DNA from: Bacillus sp. BP-3
Lineage (GTDB): Bacteria > Bacillota > Bacilli > Bacillales > Bacillaceae_G
DNA length: 64,000 nucleotides
NCBI RefSeq assembly: GCF_028401955.1
Contig: NZ_JAQOTJ010000005.1
Location: forward strand, 96,204 to 160,203
Reading direction: 5' to 3'
Positions 1 through 8,158 of this stretch are shown piece after piece (positions within the stretch are counted from its first letter, which is position 1; each line of letters begins with the position of its first letter). Below the pieces are notes generated by a model. That model searched no databases. It had not been told where the DNA came from and saw nothing but the letters and a program-made list of their open reading frames with translations. Position numbers and translations under genes: made by a program.

Positions 1-345
1 TCCAACGAAATGTTGGCCAATTTTCGTGGGATCTGGATGAGATTTTCGTATCCCATTCATATCCATAACGACAATAAATTGAACATCTGTATTTTTTAAA
101 AGCCGATTCACATTCGGCTGAATTTCAGATTCATCTTTTCTTCCCGATAAAGCATCGATTACGAGCGGTGAATTTGCTGTAATACGTGCAACTGCTTTCG
201 CTTTTTCTATTTGAGTTTCTTCTGTCGTGCGCTCGACATGATGACTAATTAAAATATCAGTTACAAGTAAAGCAAAGACAACTACAGCACATACTAAAAA
301 TGCAATAGTTTTCTGCAAGCTCCAAAACTTCTTACTTTTCTTCAT
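1..345 (-). CDS. Sensor histidine kinase of the DcuS/CitA/MalK type (N-terminal 115 codons, cut by window edge)
   Basis: Only the N-terminus is in the window; the frame is open to base 1. It starts MKKSKKFWSLQ, has one membrane segment at about residues 11-34, then an extracytoplasmic sensor region with ERTTEETQ, NSPLVIDALSGRKD and VVMDMNGIRKSHPDPTKIG. That last stretch is the hallmark of the extracellular PAS-like domain of DcuS/CitA kinases, which sense C4-dicarboxylates or citrate. The start was chosen because a GGCGGG stretch lies just before the ATG. The kinase and autophosphorylation domains lie outside. Its position behind a malate transporter and malic enzyme suggests a malate sensor like B. 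subtilis MalK, which is inference. Confidence 0.85.
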   Translation of the reverse strand, partial: MKKSKKFWSLQKTIAFLVCAVVVFALLVTDILISHHVERTTEETQIEKAKAVARITANSPLVIDALSGRKDESEIQPNVNRLLKNTDVQFIVVMDMNGIRKSHPDPTKIGQHFVG

Positions 346-509
346 CCCGCCTTTTCCCCCTGTGTTTTCTATATTCCGTGCGAAATCTATAATACTAATT
401 CTTTACAATGAAAACAACTTTTTTCTTAAGTAAGATTATATATACTATTCTACTCATTGAGATACAAAGAAAATCTAGGGGAACTTTCAATAAAATTGGG
501 GATTACGGT

Positions 510-597
510 ATTTCCCTACCGCATGCTAGGATTAAAATTAAAGGTGAAAGCCAATGCAGGTCATGGTGTATTCTGCATAGCAGCGACTTATATGTTA
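510..597 (+). repeat. Partial copy of dispersed repeat family B
   Basis: This stretch matches the right-hand part of the copy at 55605-55797: both share CCTACCRCATGC, then GCATAGCAGCGACTTATAT at the end. The left half is missing or unrecognisable. It lies in the 426-bp gap between the malic enzyme gene and the sensor kinase gene. Apart from this repeat and the hairpin at 634-670 I see nothing else in that gap. Confidence 0.7.
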
Positions 598-633
598 AGT
601 GTTAAACAAATAGGCATTTATAGAAAAGAAATA

Positions 634-670
634 AAAATTCTCCCCACCTCTTAAAGATGGGGAGAATTTT
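634..670. terminator. Rho-independent terminator behind the malic enzyme gene
   Basis: A perfect 13-bp stem, AAAATTCTCCCCA paired with TGGGGAGAATTTT around an 11-nt loop. It is A/T-flanked on both sides, so it can work in both directions. It lies about 100 bp behind the malic enzyme stop codon and before the kinase start, so the kinase may have its own promoter. Confidence 0.8.
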
Positions 671-771
671 CAAAAATAAGTGATAGTACTCAACCTAGAC
701 ATATACTACCTACCTCTTTTAGATTCGTAGTATATCCAAGTTCAATATATTTTTTGCATGAAAGCTTAATT

Positions 772-1983
772 CTACTGTTCGATTGCATAGTTTGGCACTT
801 TTTTAATTTGTGCCACACCTGATTCAATTGCAGCTTTTGCTACCGCAGCTGCTACACTTGGTACAACTCTTTTATCAAGCGGATTTGGAATTACATAATT
901 TGCATTTCGTTCTTCATCTGTAATGATGTTAGCAATTCCATATGCTGCAGCTAATTTCATTTCCTCTGTAACATCTGTCGCACGTACATCTAATGCACCA
1001 CGGAATATCCCTGGGAATGCTAATACATTGTTCACTTGGTTTGGATAATCAGAACGTCCTGTTCCAACAACAGCTGCCCCAGCTTCTAGTGCCTCTTCTG
1101 GGAATATTTCTGGTACTGGATTCGCCATTGCAAATACAATCGGATTTTCATTCATTGCCTTCACATGCTCTTTTGTTAATACGTTAGGAGCAGATACGCC
1201 AATAAAAATGTCTGCGCCTTGAATCGCTTCTTTTAATGTTCCGCGTACATGTTTGCGATTCGTTTCTTTCGCAATCTCGACTTGTGCAGGGTTCATCCAT
1301 GACTCTCCCTCGCAAACGATACCTTCTAAACTTACTAACGTCATATGCTCGGCACCTGCTTTTAGTAACAATTTTCCAATCGCAATCCCTGCAGAACCAG
1401 CACCATTTATAACAATCTTCACTTCATCCATTGTTTTATTTACTACTTTTAACGCGTTAAGAACTGCCGCTAAAACAACAATTGCTGTTCCATGCTGATC
1501 ATCGTGGAACACTGGAATATTTGTTTCTTCTTTTAAACGTTTTTCAATTTCAAAACAGCGCGGCGCTGCAATATCTTCTAAATTAATCCCTGCAAATGTT
1601 GGTTCTAAATTTTTAACGATGGTTACGATTTCATCTACGTCAGTCGTTCCAAGACAAAGCGGGAATGCATCGACATTCGCAAACTTTTTAAATAAAATAC
1701 TTTTTCCTTCCATAACAGGCATAGCTGCTTTCGGTCCAATATCACCTAAGCCAAGTACTGCTGTTCCATCTGAGACAACTGCAACCATATTACCACGCGC
1801 TGTATAGTCATAAGCTGTTTCTTCATCTGCCGCAATTGCCTTACAAGATTCCGCTACACCTGGTGTATATGTCAAACTTAAATCATCAGCTGAATTCACT
1901 TCTACTTTACTTGTAATTTCAATTTTCCCTACTAATTCTTTATGAAGTAATAACGAACGTTCTTTAATTTGACTCTCTAACAT
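772..1983 (-). CDS. Malic enzyme (NAD(P)-dependent, short YtsJ-like class)
   Basis: Cytoplasmic oxidative decarboxylation of malate to pyruvate. The 403-residue length matches the short bacterial class (YtsJ is about 410), not the 560-580 residue MaeA/MalS type. Visible features are TYTPGVA with Tyr39, MEGK with the likely catalytic Lys94, metal-binding LEDIAAPRC near 135-143, FHDDQHGTA at 159-167, and a Rossmann motif VINGAGSAG at 191-199. A strong GGAGGA site precedes the ATG. It lies 68 bp behind the transporter gene on the same strand, so uptake and conversion of malate are probably co-transcribed. Cofactor preference cannot be read safely from the sequence. Confidence 0.95.
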   Translation of the reverse strand: MLESQIKERSLLLHKELVGKIEITSKVEVNSADDLSLTYTPGVAESCKAIAADEETAYDYTARGNMVAVVSDGTAVLGLGDIGPKAAMPVMEGKSILFKKFANVDAFPLCLGTTDVDEIVTIVKNLEPTFAGINLEDIAAPRCFEIEKRLKEETNIPVFHDDQHGTAIVVLAAVLNALKVVNKTMDEVKIVINGAGSAGIAIGKLLLKAGAEHMTLVSLEGIVCEGESWMNPAQVEIAKETNRKHVRGTLKEAIQGADIFIGVSAPNVLTKEHVKAMNENPIVFAMANPVPEIFPEEALEAGAAVVGTGRSDYPNQVNNVLAFPGIFRGALDVRATDVTEEMKLAAAYGIANIITDEERNANYVIPNPLDKRVVPSVAAAVAKAAIESGVAQIKKVPNYAIEQ

Positions 1984-2051
1984 AGAAATAATCTCCTCCT
2001 AATTTTACAAGCTAGCTACGTCTTTACATAGCTAGCTTGTTAGATGTTACA

Positions 2052-3398
2052 TTACGAAAACATTTTTAATAAAATTGATGCTGTTACAACCATTGCCGCT
2101 CCGCCTAAACGCGTTGAAATTTGTGCAAACGGCATTAATTCCATACGGTTTGAAGCTGATAAAATTGCAACGTCTCCTGTTCCGCCTAATCCGCTATGAC
2201 ATCCTGTTACAATCGCAGATTCAACCGGGAACATTTTCATGACTTTTCCAATAAAGAAACCAGTCGCGATCATTGTGATTACCACAGATGCACACACCGC
2301 AACATATCCAACTGAAAGAACAGCTGCTACATCTTTTAACGGAATGTACAGTATTCCTAAACCAACCATTAATGGCCACGTTAAGCTTGTTGAAATAAAT
2401 TTGTATAAGTGATATGCACCTTGCTCCATTTTTGCTGGCATTAATTTAAAGTACTTCACAAGTGCCGCTGAGAAAATCATAATGATTGCCCCTGGAATAC
2501 CAATAAATTTAGAAGCCAATCCACCGAAAATAAAGAACGTACATGCGATTAATAAACCTGCTCCCATTAATGAGAAGTCAATTGGTTTTTCTGTATTTTG
2601 TTCTTTTAATAAGTCATCTTGATTACCTGTTTTTACTAATACACCATTACCGCTAAGTTCTGGTTTTTTCTCACCTAATCGCTTCATGTATCCAGCGCCT
2701 ACAATCGCAAACATATTTCCGATAACCGCTGCTGGAATAAGCTGAGATACAAATGTTGCTGATGATTGATTTAAAATCTCACTGTAGGCTAAGGAAAGTG
2801 GTAAAATTCCTTCTCCAATACCACCGCTCACAATTGGTACAATGATAAAGAAGAACGTTCTTTTCATTTCAAATCCGAATAATGATCCAACTAATAATCC
2901 AACTGCAATCGAAGCAAGTGTTCCTACAACTAACGGAATAAACATACGAATAAACCCTTGTACTAACACCTTGCGGTTCATTCCTAAAACACTTCCGACT
3001 ACTAAACAAGAAATGTATAGATATAAAAAGTTTGATTTTTTCATTAACATATTCACAGCATTCATTGATGCTGGGTTGATCCAGTTAAAGAACACGAGTA
3101 ATGACGGAATAAATAATGAAAGAATTGCTGGTCCACCAATGTTCTTTAAAATTGGAATTCTCATTCCGATATCGCCTAAGAAAATCCCCATAATCATAAT
3201 AACTGCAAATCCGCCAATCATATCCGCTGGCAACTTATTATATACAGATGCTCCGTAAATAACCGCTGCTAGTACAAGATATAATGGTAACGGTATAACA
3301 CCAATTTTTATATTCATGATTTTTGAAACGAATGTATCCGGCTTTGTTTCTACCTCACCTGTAGATGACATCGTTTCCACTTGCTTTTGAATTCCCAT
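2052..3398 (-). CDS. maeN: Malate/2-hydroxycarboxylate symporter (2HCT family, MaeN/CimH type)
   Basis: Integral membrane symporter of the 2HCT family, 448 residues, the usual size. It has about eleven hydrophobic segments. The two conserved GGxG re-entrant loops are visible: GGIGEG at 192-197 and GLGGTGD at about 403-409. Members carry malate or citrate with Na+ or H+. The next gene on the strand is a malic enzyme, which favours malate as substrate. An AAGGGGGGG ribosome-binding site precedes the ATG. A candidate cre site at 3430-3445 suggests catabolite control. The symbol is by analogy with B. subtilis MaeN; CimH is the alternative. Confidence 0.9.
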   Translation of the reverse strand: MGIQKQVETMSSTGEVETKPDTFVSKIMNIKIGVIPLPLYLVLAAVIYGASVYNKLPADMIGGFAVIMIMGIFLGDIGMRIPILKNIGGPAILSLFIPSLLVFFNWINPASMNAVNMLMKKSNFLYLYISCLVVGSVLGMNRKVLVQGFIRMFIPLVVGTLASIAVGLLVGSLFGFEMKRTFFFIIVPIVSGGIGEGILPLSLAYSEILNQSSATFVSQLIPAAVIGNMFAIVGAGYMKRLGEKKPELSGNGVLVKTGNQDDLLKEQNTEKPIDFSLMGAGLLIACTFFIFGGLASKFIGIPGAIIMIFSAALVKYFKLMPAKMEQGAYHLYKFISTSLTWPLMVGLGILYIPLKDVAAVLSVGYVAVCASVVITMIATGFFIGKVMKMFPVESAIVTGCHSGLGGTGDVAILSASNRMELMPFAQISTRLGGAAMVVTASILLKMFS

Positions 3399-3429
3399 AG
3401 AGGCCCCCCCTTATGTTGTTATTTACAAT

Positions 3430-3445
3430 ATTAAAACGCTTTCAA
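3430..3445 (-). promoter_or_regulatory. Candidate cre (CcpA) site upstream of the malate transporter
   Basis: On the minus strand TTGAAAGCGTTTTAAT fits the cre consensus WTGNAARCGNWWWCAW at all but one position (A for C at position 14). It lies 32-47 bp upstream of the transporter start, where CcpA could block or modulate transcription. Sequence match only. Confidence 0.5.
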
Positions 3446-3647
3446 TAGTAATAATAGGTTTTGTAAGTTTTGTAAGTGGTTTTGTAATTAAAAAAAGAGG
3501 TCAGACCATTTTTTTGATCTAACCTTTCTAATCATACATTTCCCTTGGTTTCTTTGATTTTGCACACTTTTTATCCTGCAACTACAAAAAGAATATACAG
3601 TATTACAGGAGTATGATCAGACGAAAAAACACAAAGGTGATTCAATC

Positions 3648-3734
3648 ATGAATACAATTGATGCTTTTGCAAAGAATGCGCCGTTGTTGGCAGTGTTAAT
3701 TACTGTCCTTTGTATACCTTTTTATTTGATTTAG
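3648..3734 (+). CDS. Small single-span membrane protein (28 aa), function unknown
   Basis: A short reading frame starting MNTIDAFAKNAPLLAVL and ending PFYLI, preceded by AAAGGTGA at good spacing. After a short polar N-terminus residues 12-28 form one hydrophobic helix. It is followed by a strong terminator at 3761-3797, so it looks like a complete small transcription unit between two minus-strand genes. I do not recognise a family. Confidence 0.5.
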   Translation: MNTIDAFAKNAPLLAVLITVLCIPFYLI

Positions 3735-3760
3735 AAAGCAAAACGTGTGAACTAAAATAA

Positions 3761-3797
3761 AGGCATGCTAGATAGCAACAATCTAGCATGCCTTTAT
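3761..3797. terminator. Bidirectional terminator
   Basis: AAAGGCATGCTAGA and TCTAGCATGCCTTT form a near-perfect stem with A/T-rich flanks on both sides. It serves the small plus-strand gene at 3648 and the minus-strand gene ending at 3802. Confidence 0.85.
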
Positions 3798-3801
3798 TTT
3801 G

Positions 3802-3999
3802 TTATGCAGTTTTATACTTTTTATTTTTAATGCTATATACAACATCTAGAAATGCAATAAGGAATAAGATTGCAGAAATACTATGAAACCAAGAAAATTT
3901 ATGATCAACAAAAAAATCTCTATACAAATCCGTACATTTCAACAAAAATAAAATTCCAAAACAACATGCAAAAAACTTTAATGATTTTAGACTTTTCAT
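3802..3999 (-). CDS. Small membrane protein (65 aa), function unknown
   Basis: Two hydrophobic segments are separated by a short charged loop (DLYRDFFVDHKFSW), with a basic C-terminus KNKKYKTA. The ATG at 3997-3999 was preferred because GAGGGT lies about 10 nt upstream; a GTG at 4009-4011 would add four residues but overlaps that site. The next gene upstream on the strand is the CPBP-family gene 29 bp away, so the two may be co-transcribed. No family recognised. Confidence 0.5.
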   Translation of the reverse strand: MKSLKSLKFFACCFGILFLLKCTDLYRDFFVDHKFSWFHSISAILFLIAFLDVVYSIKNKKYKTA

Positions 4000-4028
4000 T
4001 AGTCTATTCACCCTCTACAATTAAAAGT

Positions 4029-4511
4029 TTATCCAAAATTGGAAGCAAGTAACGAAATTAAGTTATGGAGTAAATGAATCCAAAATACAACCCAAAATGC
4101 AGACATCGCTACATCAACTTTTTCATTTTTCTTTTCATACAGCCAATACGCATAGTTATAAAGTAATCCGATTAACACTACTCCTACTATATAAGTAATT
4201 CCAAATGGATGATTTAAACCAAATATAATGGATGCAATCAAAATAATAAGAATGTCTTTTTCACGAACCACAGGGATAAAGCGCAAAATCCAAAACAAAA
4301 ACACTTGAAAGATTAACGTTTCAGATAAAGGTGCCCAAAATACTGCTAATATTATTTGTAATAAAATAGTTTCTTGTGTAATTGGATTTTTTGAAATTTC
4401 CGGTAAAATAAAGTCTAATGGAATTATGATGACAAATGTTGCAATCGTCATGAGTATGATAAACCACGGTGTTTTCAAATTCCATAAATATCGGTTTATT
4501 TGTGTCGCCAT
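4029..4511 (-). CDS. CPBP-family intramembrane protein with a degenerate protease motif
   Basis: 160 residues with four or five hydrophobic segments. The three blocks of the CPBP (Abi) family can be traced. Block one, usually EExxxR, reads SETLIFQ, so one Glu and the Arg are lost. Block two is intact as FGLNH, and block three is HLLHN. Active members are membrane proteases; loss of block one suggests this copy is catalytically impaired or has another role. The gene is shorter than the usual 200-300 residues. GGGAGA precedes the start. Confidence 0.65.
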   Translation of the reverse strand: MATQINRYLWNLKTPWFIILMTIATFVIIIPLDFILPEISKNPITQETILLQIILAVFWAPLSETLIFQVFLFWILRFIPVVREKDILIILIASIIFGLNHPFGITYIVGVVLIGLLYNYAYWLYEKKNEKVDVAMSAFWVVFWIHLLHNLISLLASNFG

Positions 4512-4644
4512 ATGTATGTTCTCCCGTTGTCTAAAGAGTCATTTTATTCAAATATTTACTTTTTAATATAACATGTTTTCTATACCATTATAAGGAAAGA
4601 TGCAAAATTGCATTTTTCACTGCTAAACAATTGATATTTCAATA

Positions 4645-4690
4645 AAACAAGCAGCTTATGGATCTAGTTTCCACAAGCTGCTTGTTTATT
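4645..4690. terminator. Terminator behind the YxeA-like gene
   Basis: AAACAAGCAGCTT and AAGCTGCTTGTTT form a long stem. On the minus strand it is followed by TTTTATT, and the stem includes the stop codon of the gene that ends at 4686. Confidence 0.8.
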
Positions 4691-5087
4691 TCACACCTAA
4701 CTTTTCTTTCGCTTTCACAGGTATTTCCTTAGTCGTTATTTCTTTATATCTTTCAATTTCATTTGTTTTGTCAGGGTATTCACCACTTACATGCACACGC
4801 AGAAATGCCCCTATTCTTAAGTTTTTCGTTGCAAAAAATTTAACCGTTTCTTCATTTCCTTTTTTATCATAGGCTTTCATTGTATACCAATACACGGACT
4901 GTTTTTTTCCATCATTATCTTCCATAGACTCTTCTTTTCCATTCTCTGTGATTTGAACGTAATATTCTTTTACTATCCATTTTTTTATATCTATTGCATC
5001 ATTTTTTTCAGCAACAGCTAGCACTACCATTGAAGATACGGAAAATAATAGCATAAATAACGTAATCCCTATTACATATTTCTTCAA
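4686..5087 (-). CDS. YxeA-family (DUF1093) secreted or membrane-anchored protein
   Basis: About 133 residues. An N-terminal hydrophobic stretch (IGITLFMLLFSVSSMVVLA) looks like a signal peptide or anchor. The rest matches the YxeA pattern: EYYVQI, WYTMKAYDKKGNE, VKFFATKNLRIGAFLRV. Family members are small extracytoplasmic proteins of unknown role. The TTG at 5085-5087 is preferred because GAGGTG lies 8 nt upstream; a GTG at 5094-5096 would place the same site too close. It ends in its own terminator. Confidence 0.7.
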   Translation of the reverse strand: MKKYVIGITLFMLLFSVSSMVVLAVAEKNDAIDIKKWIVKEYYVQITENGKEESMEDNDGKKQSVYWYTMKAYDKKGNEETVKFFATKNLRIGAFLRVHVSGEYPDKTNEIERYKEITTKEIPVKAKEKLGVK

Positions 5088-5265
5088 GTGAATCACACCT
5101 CATCTGTTCATTTACTATGTCTGTTTGAATCATAAAAGTTTTATATATGATTTGTTATCGATTTACATGACAGCAACATTACATTTTTGTAATGTTTTCC
5201 TTTCCTCATCGCACGTATTATTTGTGATAAGATAAAGGTAAATTAAGGAAATAGGGGGCTTGGGG

Positions 5266-5477
5266 ATGAATCGAATTGAAGAAAAGTTTTTGTCTACTGT
5301 ACTTTCTCAATTTATACATATAAAGGAACGTGCTGAACAAGCAATTGCGCAATTAACCGAACAAGAACTCCATTGGCAACCTAATGAAGAATCTAATAGT
5401 GTCGCAATCATTATGAAGCATTTAAGTGGAAAATATTAAGCATTCCGAGAGGACAGTCTAAAAACTTTGTTAAATAA
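5266..5477 (+). pseudogene. DUF1572 (DinB-like) gene remnant with a large internal deletion
   Basis: The first frame starts MNRIEEKFLSTVLSQF and runs through HWQPNEESNS to MKHLSGKY, then stops at 5437. This is the N-terminal fifty-odd residues of the DUF1572 family. Directly after, in another frame (5427-5477), the sequence reads WKILSIPRGQSKNFVK and stops, which is the typical C-terminus of the same family. About 100 middle codons are missing and the frame is shifted at the junction near 5427-5432. A GGGG-rich ribosome-binding site is still present. The open frame of 57 codons may still be translated but cannot give a complete domain. Confidence 0.75.
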
Positions 5478-5500
5478 AGTCAACAAGAAAGGAGAGACAT

Positions 5501-6013
5501 ATGGACAAACCAGTTGTAATTGAAGAATATACATCAAAGTGGACATTACAATTTACAGAAGAACAAAAAATTATTAAAGATATTGTAGGCGATGCAGCGC
5601 TTGCTATTGAGCACATCGGAAGTACATCTGTTGAAGGATTAAGCGCAAAACCTATACTTGATATAATGGTTGGTGTTCGTGATCTTAACGAAATAGATAT
5701 GTTCATTGAACCATTGAAGGCAATTGGATATGAACATGTACTTCATGAGGAATTTCCAAATAGAAGATTCTTTCGAAAAGGATTATGGAGAGCAGGAACG
5801 CATCATTTACATATTTATCAATATGGTAGTGAGGAATGGAATCATAACCTTTTATTTCGTGATTATATAAGAAATCACCCGAACGTGCGTCAGCAATATG
5901 AGCAATTAAAAAAGGAATTAGCGAATAAACATCGTTTTGATAGAGTTGCATACACAAATGCAAAAGCGCCGTTTATCGTAGATGTTATTCAAAAAGCGAA
6001 GAAGGAGAGATAA
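5501..6013 (+). CDS. GrpB/UPF0157 family protein (nucleotidyltransferase-like fold)
   Basis: 170 residues, the normal family length. The signature IEHIGSTSVEGLSAKPILDI lies at about residues 38-57 and HHLHIY at about 106-111. Structures in the family resemble nucleotidyltransferases, but the cellular role is not settled. GGAGAG precedes the ATG. The next gene starts 2 bp behind the stop codon, so the two form an operon. Confidence 0.85.
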   Translation: MDKPVVIEEYTSKWTLQFTEEQKIIKDIVGDAALAIEHIGSTSVEGLSAKPILDIMVGVRDLNEIDMFIEPLKAIGYEHVLHEEFPNRRFFRKGLWRAGTHHLHIYQYGSEEWNHNLLFRDYIRNHPNVRQQYEQLKKELANKHRFDRVAYTNAKAPFIVDVIQKAKKER

Positions 6014-6015
6014 AT

Positions 6016-6279
6016 GTGGATTATTTACTTCTAACAGCAGTTATCGTTTTAGGCATATTTTATGTTTCCGGTCAGTTAAACAACATTCATACGAGATTAA
6101 AACGAACAGAAGATAAATTAGATCAAATCGCTAAACACTTGGAACTACCTGAGCATGAAATTAACGAAGAACTTCGCCAGCTAGTGAAAGATGGAGATAC
6201 AATCAAAGCAATCAAGAGAGCGCGAGAGATTTTAGGATTGTCATTACTGGAAGCTAAAAATTATGTTGATTCTTTATAG
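6016..6279 (+). CDS. Membrane-anchored protein with an L7/L12 C-terminal-like domain (87 aa)
   Basis: Starts with GTG directly behind the GrpB-like gene; the overlapping ATG at 6014 is in another frame. Residues 1-18 form a hydrophobic anchor, followed by a short coiled-coil-like stretch (NIHTRLKRTEDKLDQIAKHL). The last 30 residues, KDGDTIKAIKRAREILG then LSLLEAKNYVDSL, resemble the C-terminal domain of ribosomal protein L7/L12. Such small proteins occur in Bacillus, function unknown. It ends in a clear terminator. Confidence 0.7.
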   Translation: MDYLLLTAVIVLGIFYVSGQLNNIHTRLKRTEDKLDQIAKHLELPEHEINEELRQLVKDGDTIKAIKRAREILGLSLLEAKNYVDSL

Positions 6280-6285
6280 CACTAT

Positions 6286-6313
6286 AAAAGCTAGCAATAA
6301 GCTAGCTTTTTGC
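6286..6313 (+). terminator. Terminator of the GrpB operon
   Basis: AAAAGCTAGC, loop AATAA, GCTAGCTTTT with more T. It is symmetrical enough to serve the minus-strand peptidase gene ending at 6317 as well. Confidence 0.85.
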
Positions 6314-6316
6314 ATT

Positions 6317-7300
6317 TTAAAATTCCAAAATTCGAACTGTCTTCTGCGTTGCATTTAATTCTACTGTCCCGCCAATAGGCATTGTAACAATAGGATGTGT
6401 GTGACAACAGTCAAAATCAGCTAAGATTGGAATATCAATGTCTCCCATTACTTCGAGCAAAATATCAGATGGTGTTAATCCTGTTCCTTGATCGTCAAAT
6501 TGCTCATGCTTTCCTAAGATGATGCCGCCAACTTTTTCGAATACGCCGTTTATTTGTAAGAAACTAAAATGCTTTTCAACGATTGCTGCTGTTTTTTTAC
6601 AGTCTTCAATCATTAAAATATCTCCCTTTCGAATAACAGGCATATAAGGGCTTCCCCATATACTTAACATCGTCATTAAATTTCCCGCTATTAACCGACC
6701 AGTTACTACGCCTTCCTTTACACAAACCCATTCATTCGGATAACTTGCTTTAGAACGAGTTTGTGTCTGCCAATTTAATTGCTCATCTGTCCAAACAGGA
6801 TATATAGGATACTCATATGGGAGTGCTGCATTTTTTATTAACACATCTTCAAATGATGAAAATGTATCATTTACATATGGAGGAAATTCCCCCAATGATG
6901 AAATAAGGGACGGTCCATAAAATGTTGTCATACCCGTTTTCGCATAAATACCTAACAAGATGGCCGTGACATCAGAATACCCAACGAAAATCTTCGGATG
7001 TTTTCTTATTTCTTCGTATTCTAAATAAGGAAGTAATGAATTCGAATTGCTTCCTCCAACAGATGACATGATACACTTAATTTCTGGATTCTGAATAAGT
7101 TGGTTCAACTCTTGAGCACGATCTTTTATACTGCCAGATCGATAACCACCACATTTTCCAGTAAGACTTCCTTCAACGATAATAAATCCTTTACTTTCCA
7201 TAAACTGTTTCGAACGTTCGAACCGATTAGATGATGTATATGTACCAGGCAATGATGGTGAAAAAACTCCTATTTTATCTCCTTTGTTTAGCTGAAACAC
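6317..7300 (-). CDS. S66-family LD-carboxypeptidase / MccF-like protein
   Basis: 327 residues of the S66 serine peptidase family, which contains LD-carboxypeptidases of peptidoglycan recycling and the microcin C resistance protein MccF. The Ser-Glu-His triad is visible: Ser109 in VGYSDVT, Glu232 in MIEDC, His302 in HTHP. No signal peptide, so cytoplasmic. The start is GTG with GGAG nine bases upstream. There is no peptidoglycan gene next door, so substrate (muropeptide or a peptidyl-nucleotide toxin) is open. Confidence 0.85.
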   Translation of the reverse strand: MFQLNKGDKIGVFSPSLPGTYTSSNRFERSKQFMESKGFIIVEGSLTGKCGGYRSGSIKDRAQELNQLIQNPEIKCIMSSVGGSNSNSLLPYLEYEEIRKHPKIFVGYSDVTAILLGIYAKTGMTTFYGPSLISSLGEFPPYVNDTFSSFEDVLIKNAALPYEYPIYPVWTDEQLNWQTQTRSKASYPNEWVCVKEGVVTGRLIAGNLMTMLSIWGSPYMPVIRKGDILMIEDCKKTAAIVEKHFSFLQINGVFEKVGGIILGKHEQFDDQGTGLTPSDILLEVMGDIDIPILADFDCCHTHPIVTMPIGGTVELNATQKTVRILEF

Positions 7301-7334
7301 TTCTTTTCACTCCTATATAAACATATATGTGATA

Positions 7335-7486
7335 TTTATCCCGCATTAACGGGCAGTAATATTCCCCCCTCAAAATTCGGTAAAAGCAAAGAAGTTAGGT
7401 GGGAGATAAACTGCCCGTAAAAGCCTGATTGGTTCAACTAATAATCAGTGGGGATGAAACCCCCACTGATTAAATTTTCACTTTAT
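7335..7486 (+). repeat. bcr1-like repeat, full-length copy with TTTAT at both ends
   Basis: Starts TTTATCCCGCATTAACGGGC and ends GTTTCACTTTAT in related copies (here ATTTTCACTTTAT). TTTAT is present at both borders (7335-7339 and 7482-7486). Inside are two self-complementary parts: CGGGCAGT with ACTGCCCG, and ATCAGTGGGG with CCCCACTGAT. It matches the bcr1 element of the B. cereus group as I remember it. It lies upstream of the S66 peptidase gene. Confidence 0.85.
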
Positions 7487-7737
7487 TTACTATAACCCAA
7501 CTTCATAGATACATTAAATTGATAGAAGTGTTTTTAGATCAATTTTTTAAAATGTCGAATTTAGAAGAAAATTGTCTATTTTCCGTTGATTTCTTTTACT
7601 ATACATGTTAAACTCTTATTAATAAAGAAAGAGTAGCGAAAAACCCTTAAGTTTATAAGTTTTCTGAAAATTTAGTTTTCTAAACCTTTTTAACTTTCAT
7701 TGACATTCTTGTGCTGCTCCCGCTCTTTCTTTATCCT

Positions 7738-7781
7738 TGCAAGAAGTCGTCACAAAGCTAGGACTTTGGGGCGGCTTTTTT
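7738..7781 (+). terminator. Terminator-like hairpin without an upstream gene
   Basis: AAGTCGTCACAAAG pairs with CTTTGGGGCGGCTT (two G-U pairs, one mismatch) and is followed by a run of seven T. No plus-strand gene ends before it. The stretch 7487-7737 upstream is AT-rich and holds no gene I can recognise. Confidence 0.5.
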
Positions 7782-7788
7782 TATTTCC

Positions 7789-8043
7789 TTACATCCCTGC
7801 ATTATTCTTTATTGTTCGTTGCTCAATAAAACTTTTTATCAACTTTAAGGAAAATAGTATTCCCGCACAAAAAGAACCGAGAGACATCGCTGCATATAGC
7901 ATGCCTAAAGAACCAGAATGAAGTCCCATATCTCTTACTAAAAATTGAAATAAAATAGTAGCTCCATTTGCGCCAATATTTACAAAAAACATGGTCACTA
8001 TAAGAATCAACAATAGCTTTTGACCACTAATAAACTTCCTTCC
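7789..8043 (-). pseudogene. Fragment of an MFS transporter gene
   Basis: An open stretch of about 84 codons between stops reads GRKFISGQKLL, then two transmembrane helices (LILIVTMFFVN and GMLYAAMSLGSFCAGILF) and ends KNNAGM. This looks like the middle of an MFS protein, around helices 7 and 8. A full transporter needs about 400 residues and neither side continues in any frame. No ribosome-binding site was found at the internal TTG. I call it a remnant. Confidence 0.6.
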
Positions 8044-8158
8044 TTAAAATTTTTATAAAACACATATTAAAGAACTACACCCAACGTACAGTCAAATATC
8101 ACATCTGTCCATATACTGGTAATAAGTTTATTCTATTCGTAAAGAAAGGGGGACTCTT

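Noticed and set aside
2842-3258. A 138-codon frame opposite the malate transporter gene
   Set aside because: It is antisense to a conserved transmembrane region and has no SD or family match.
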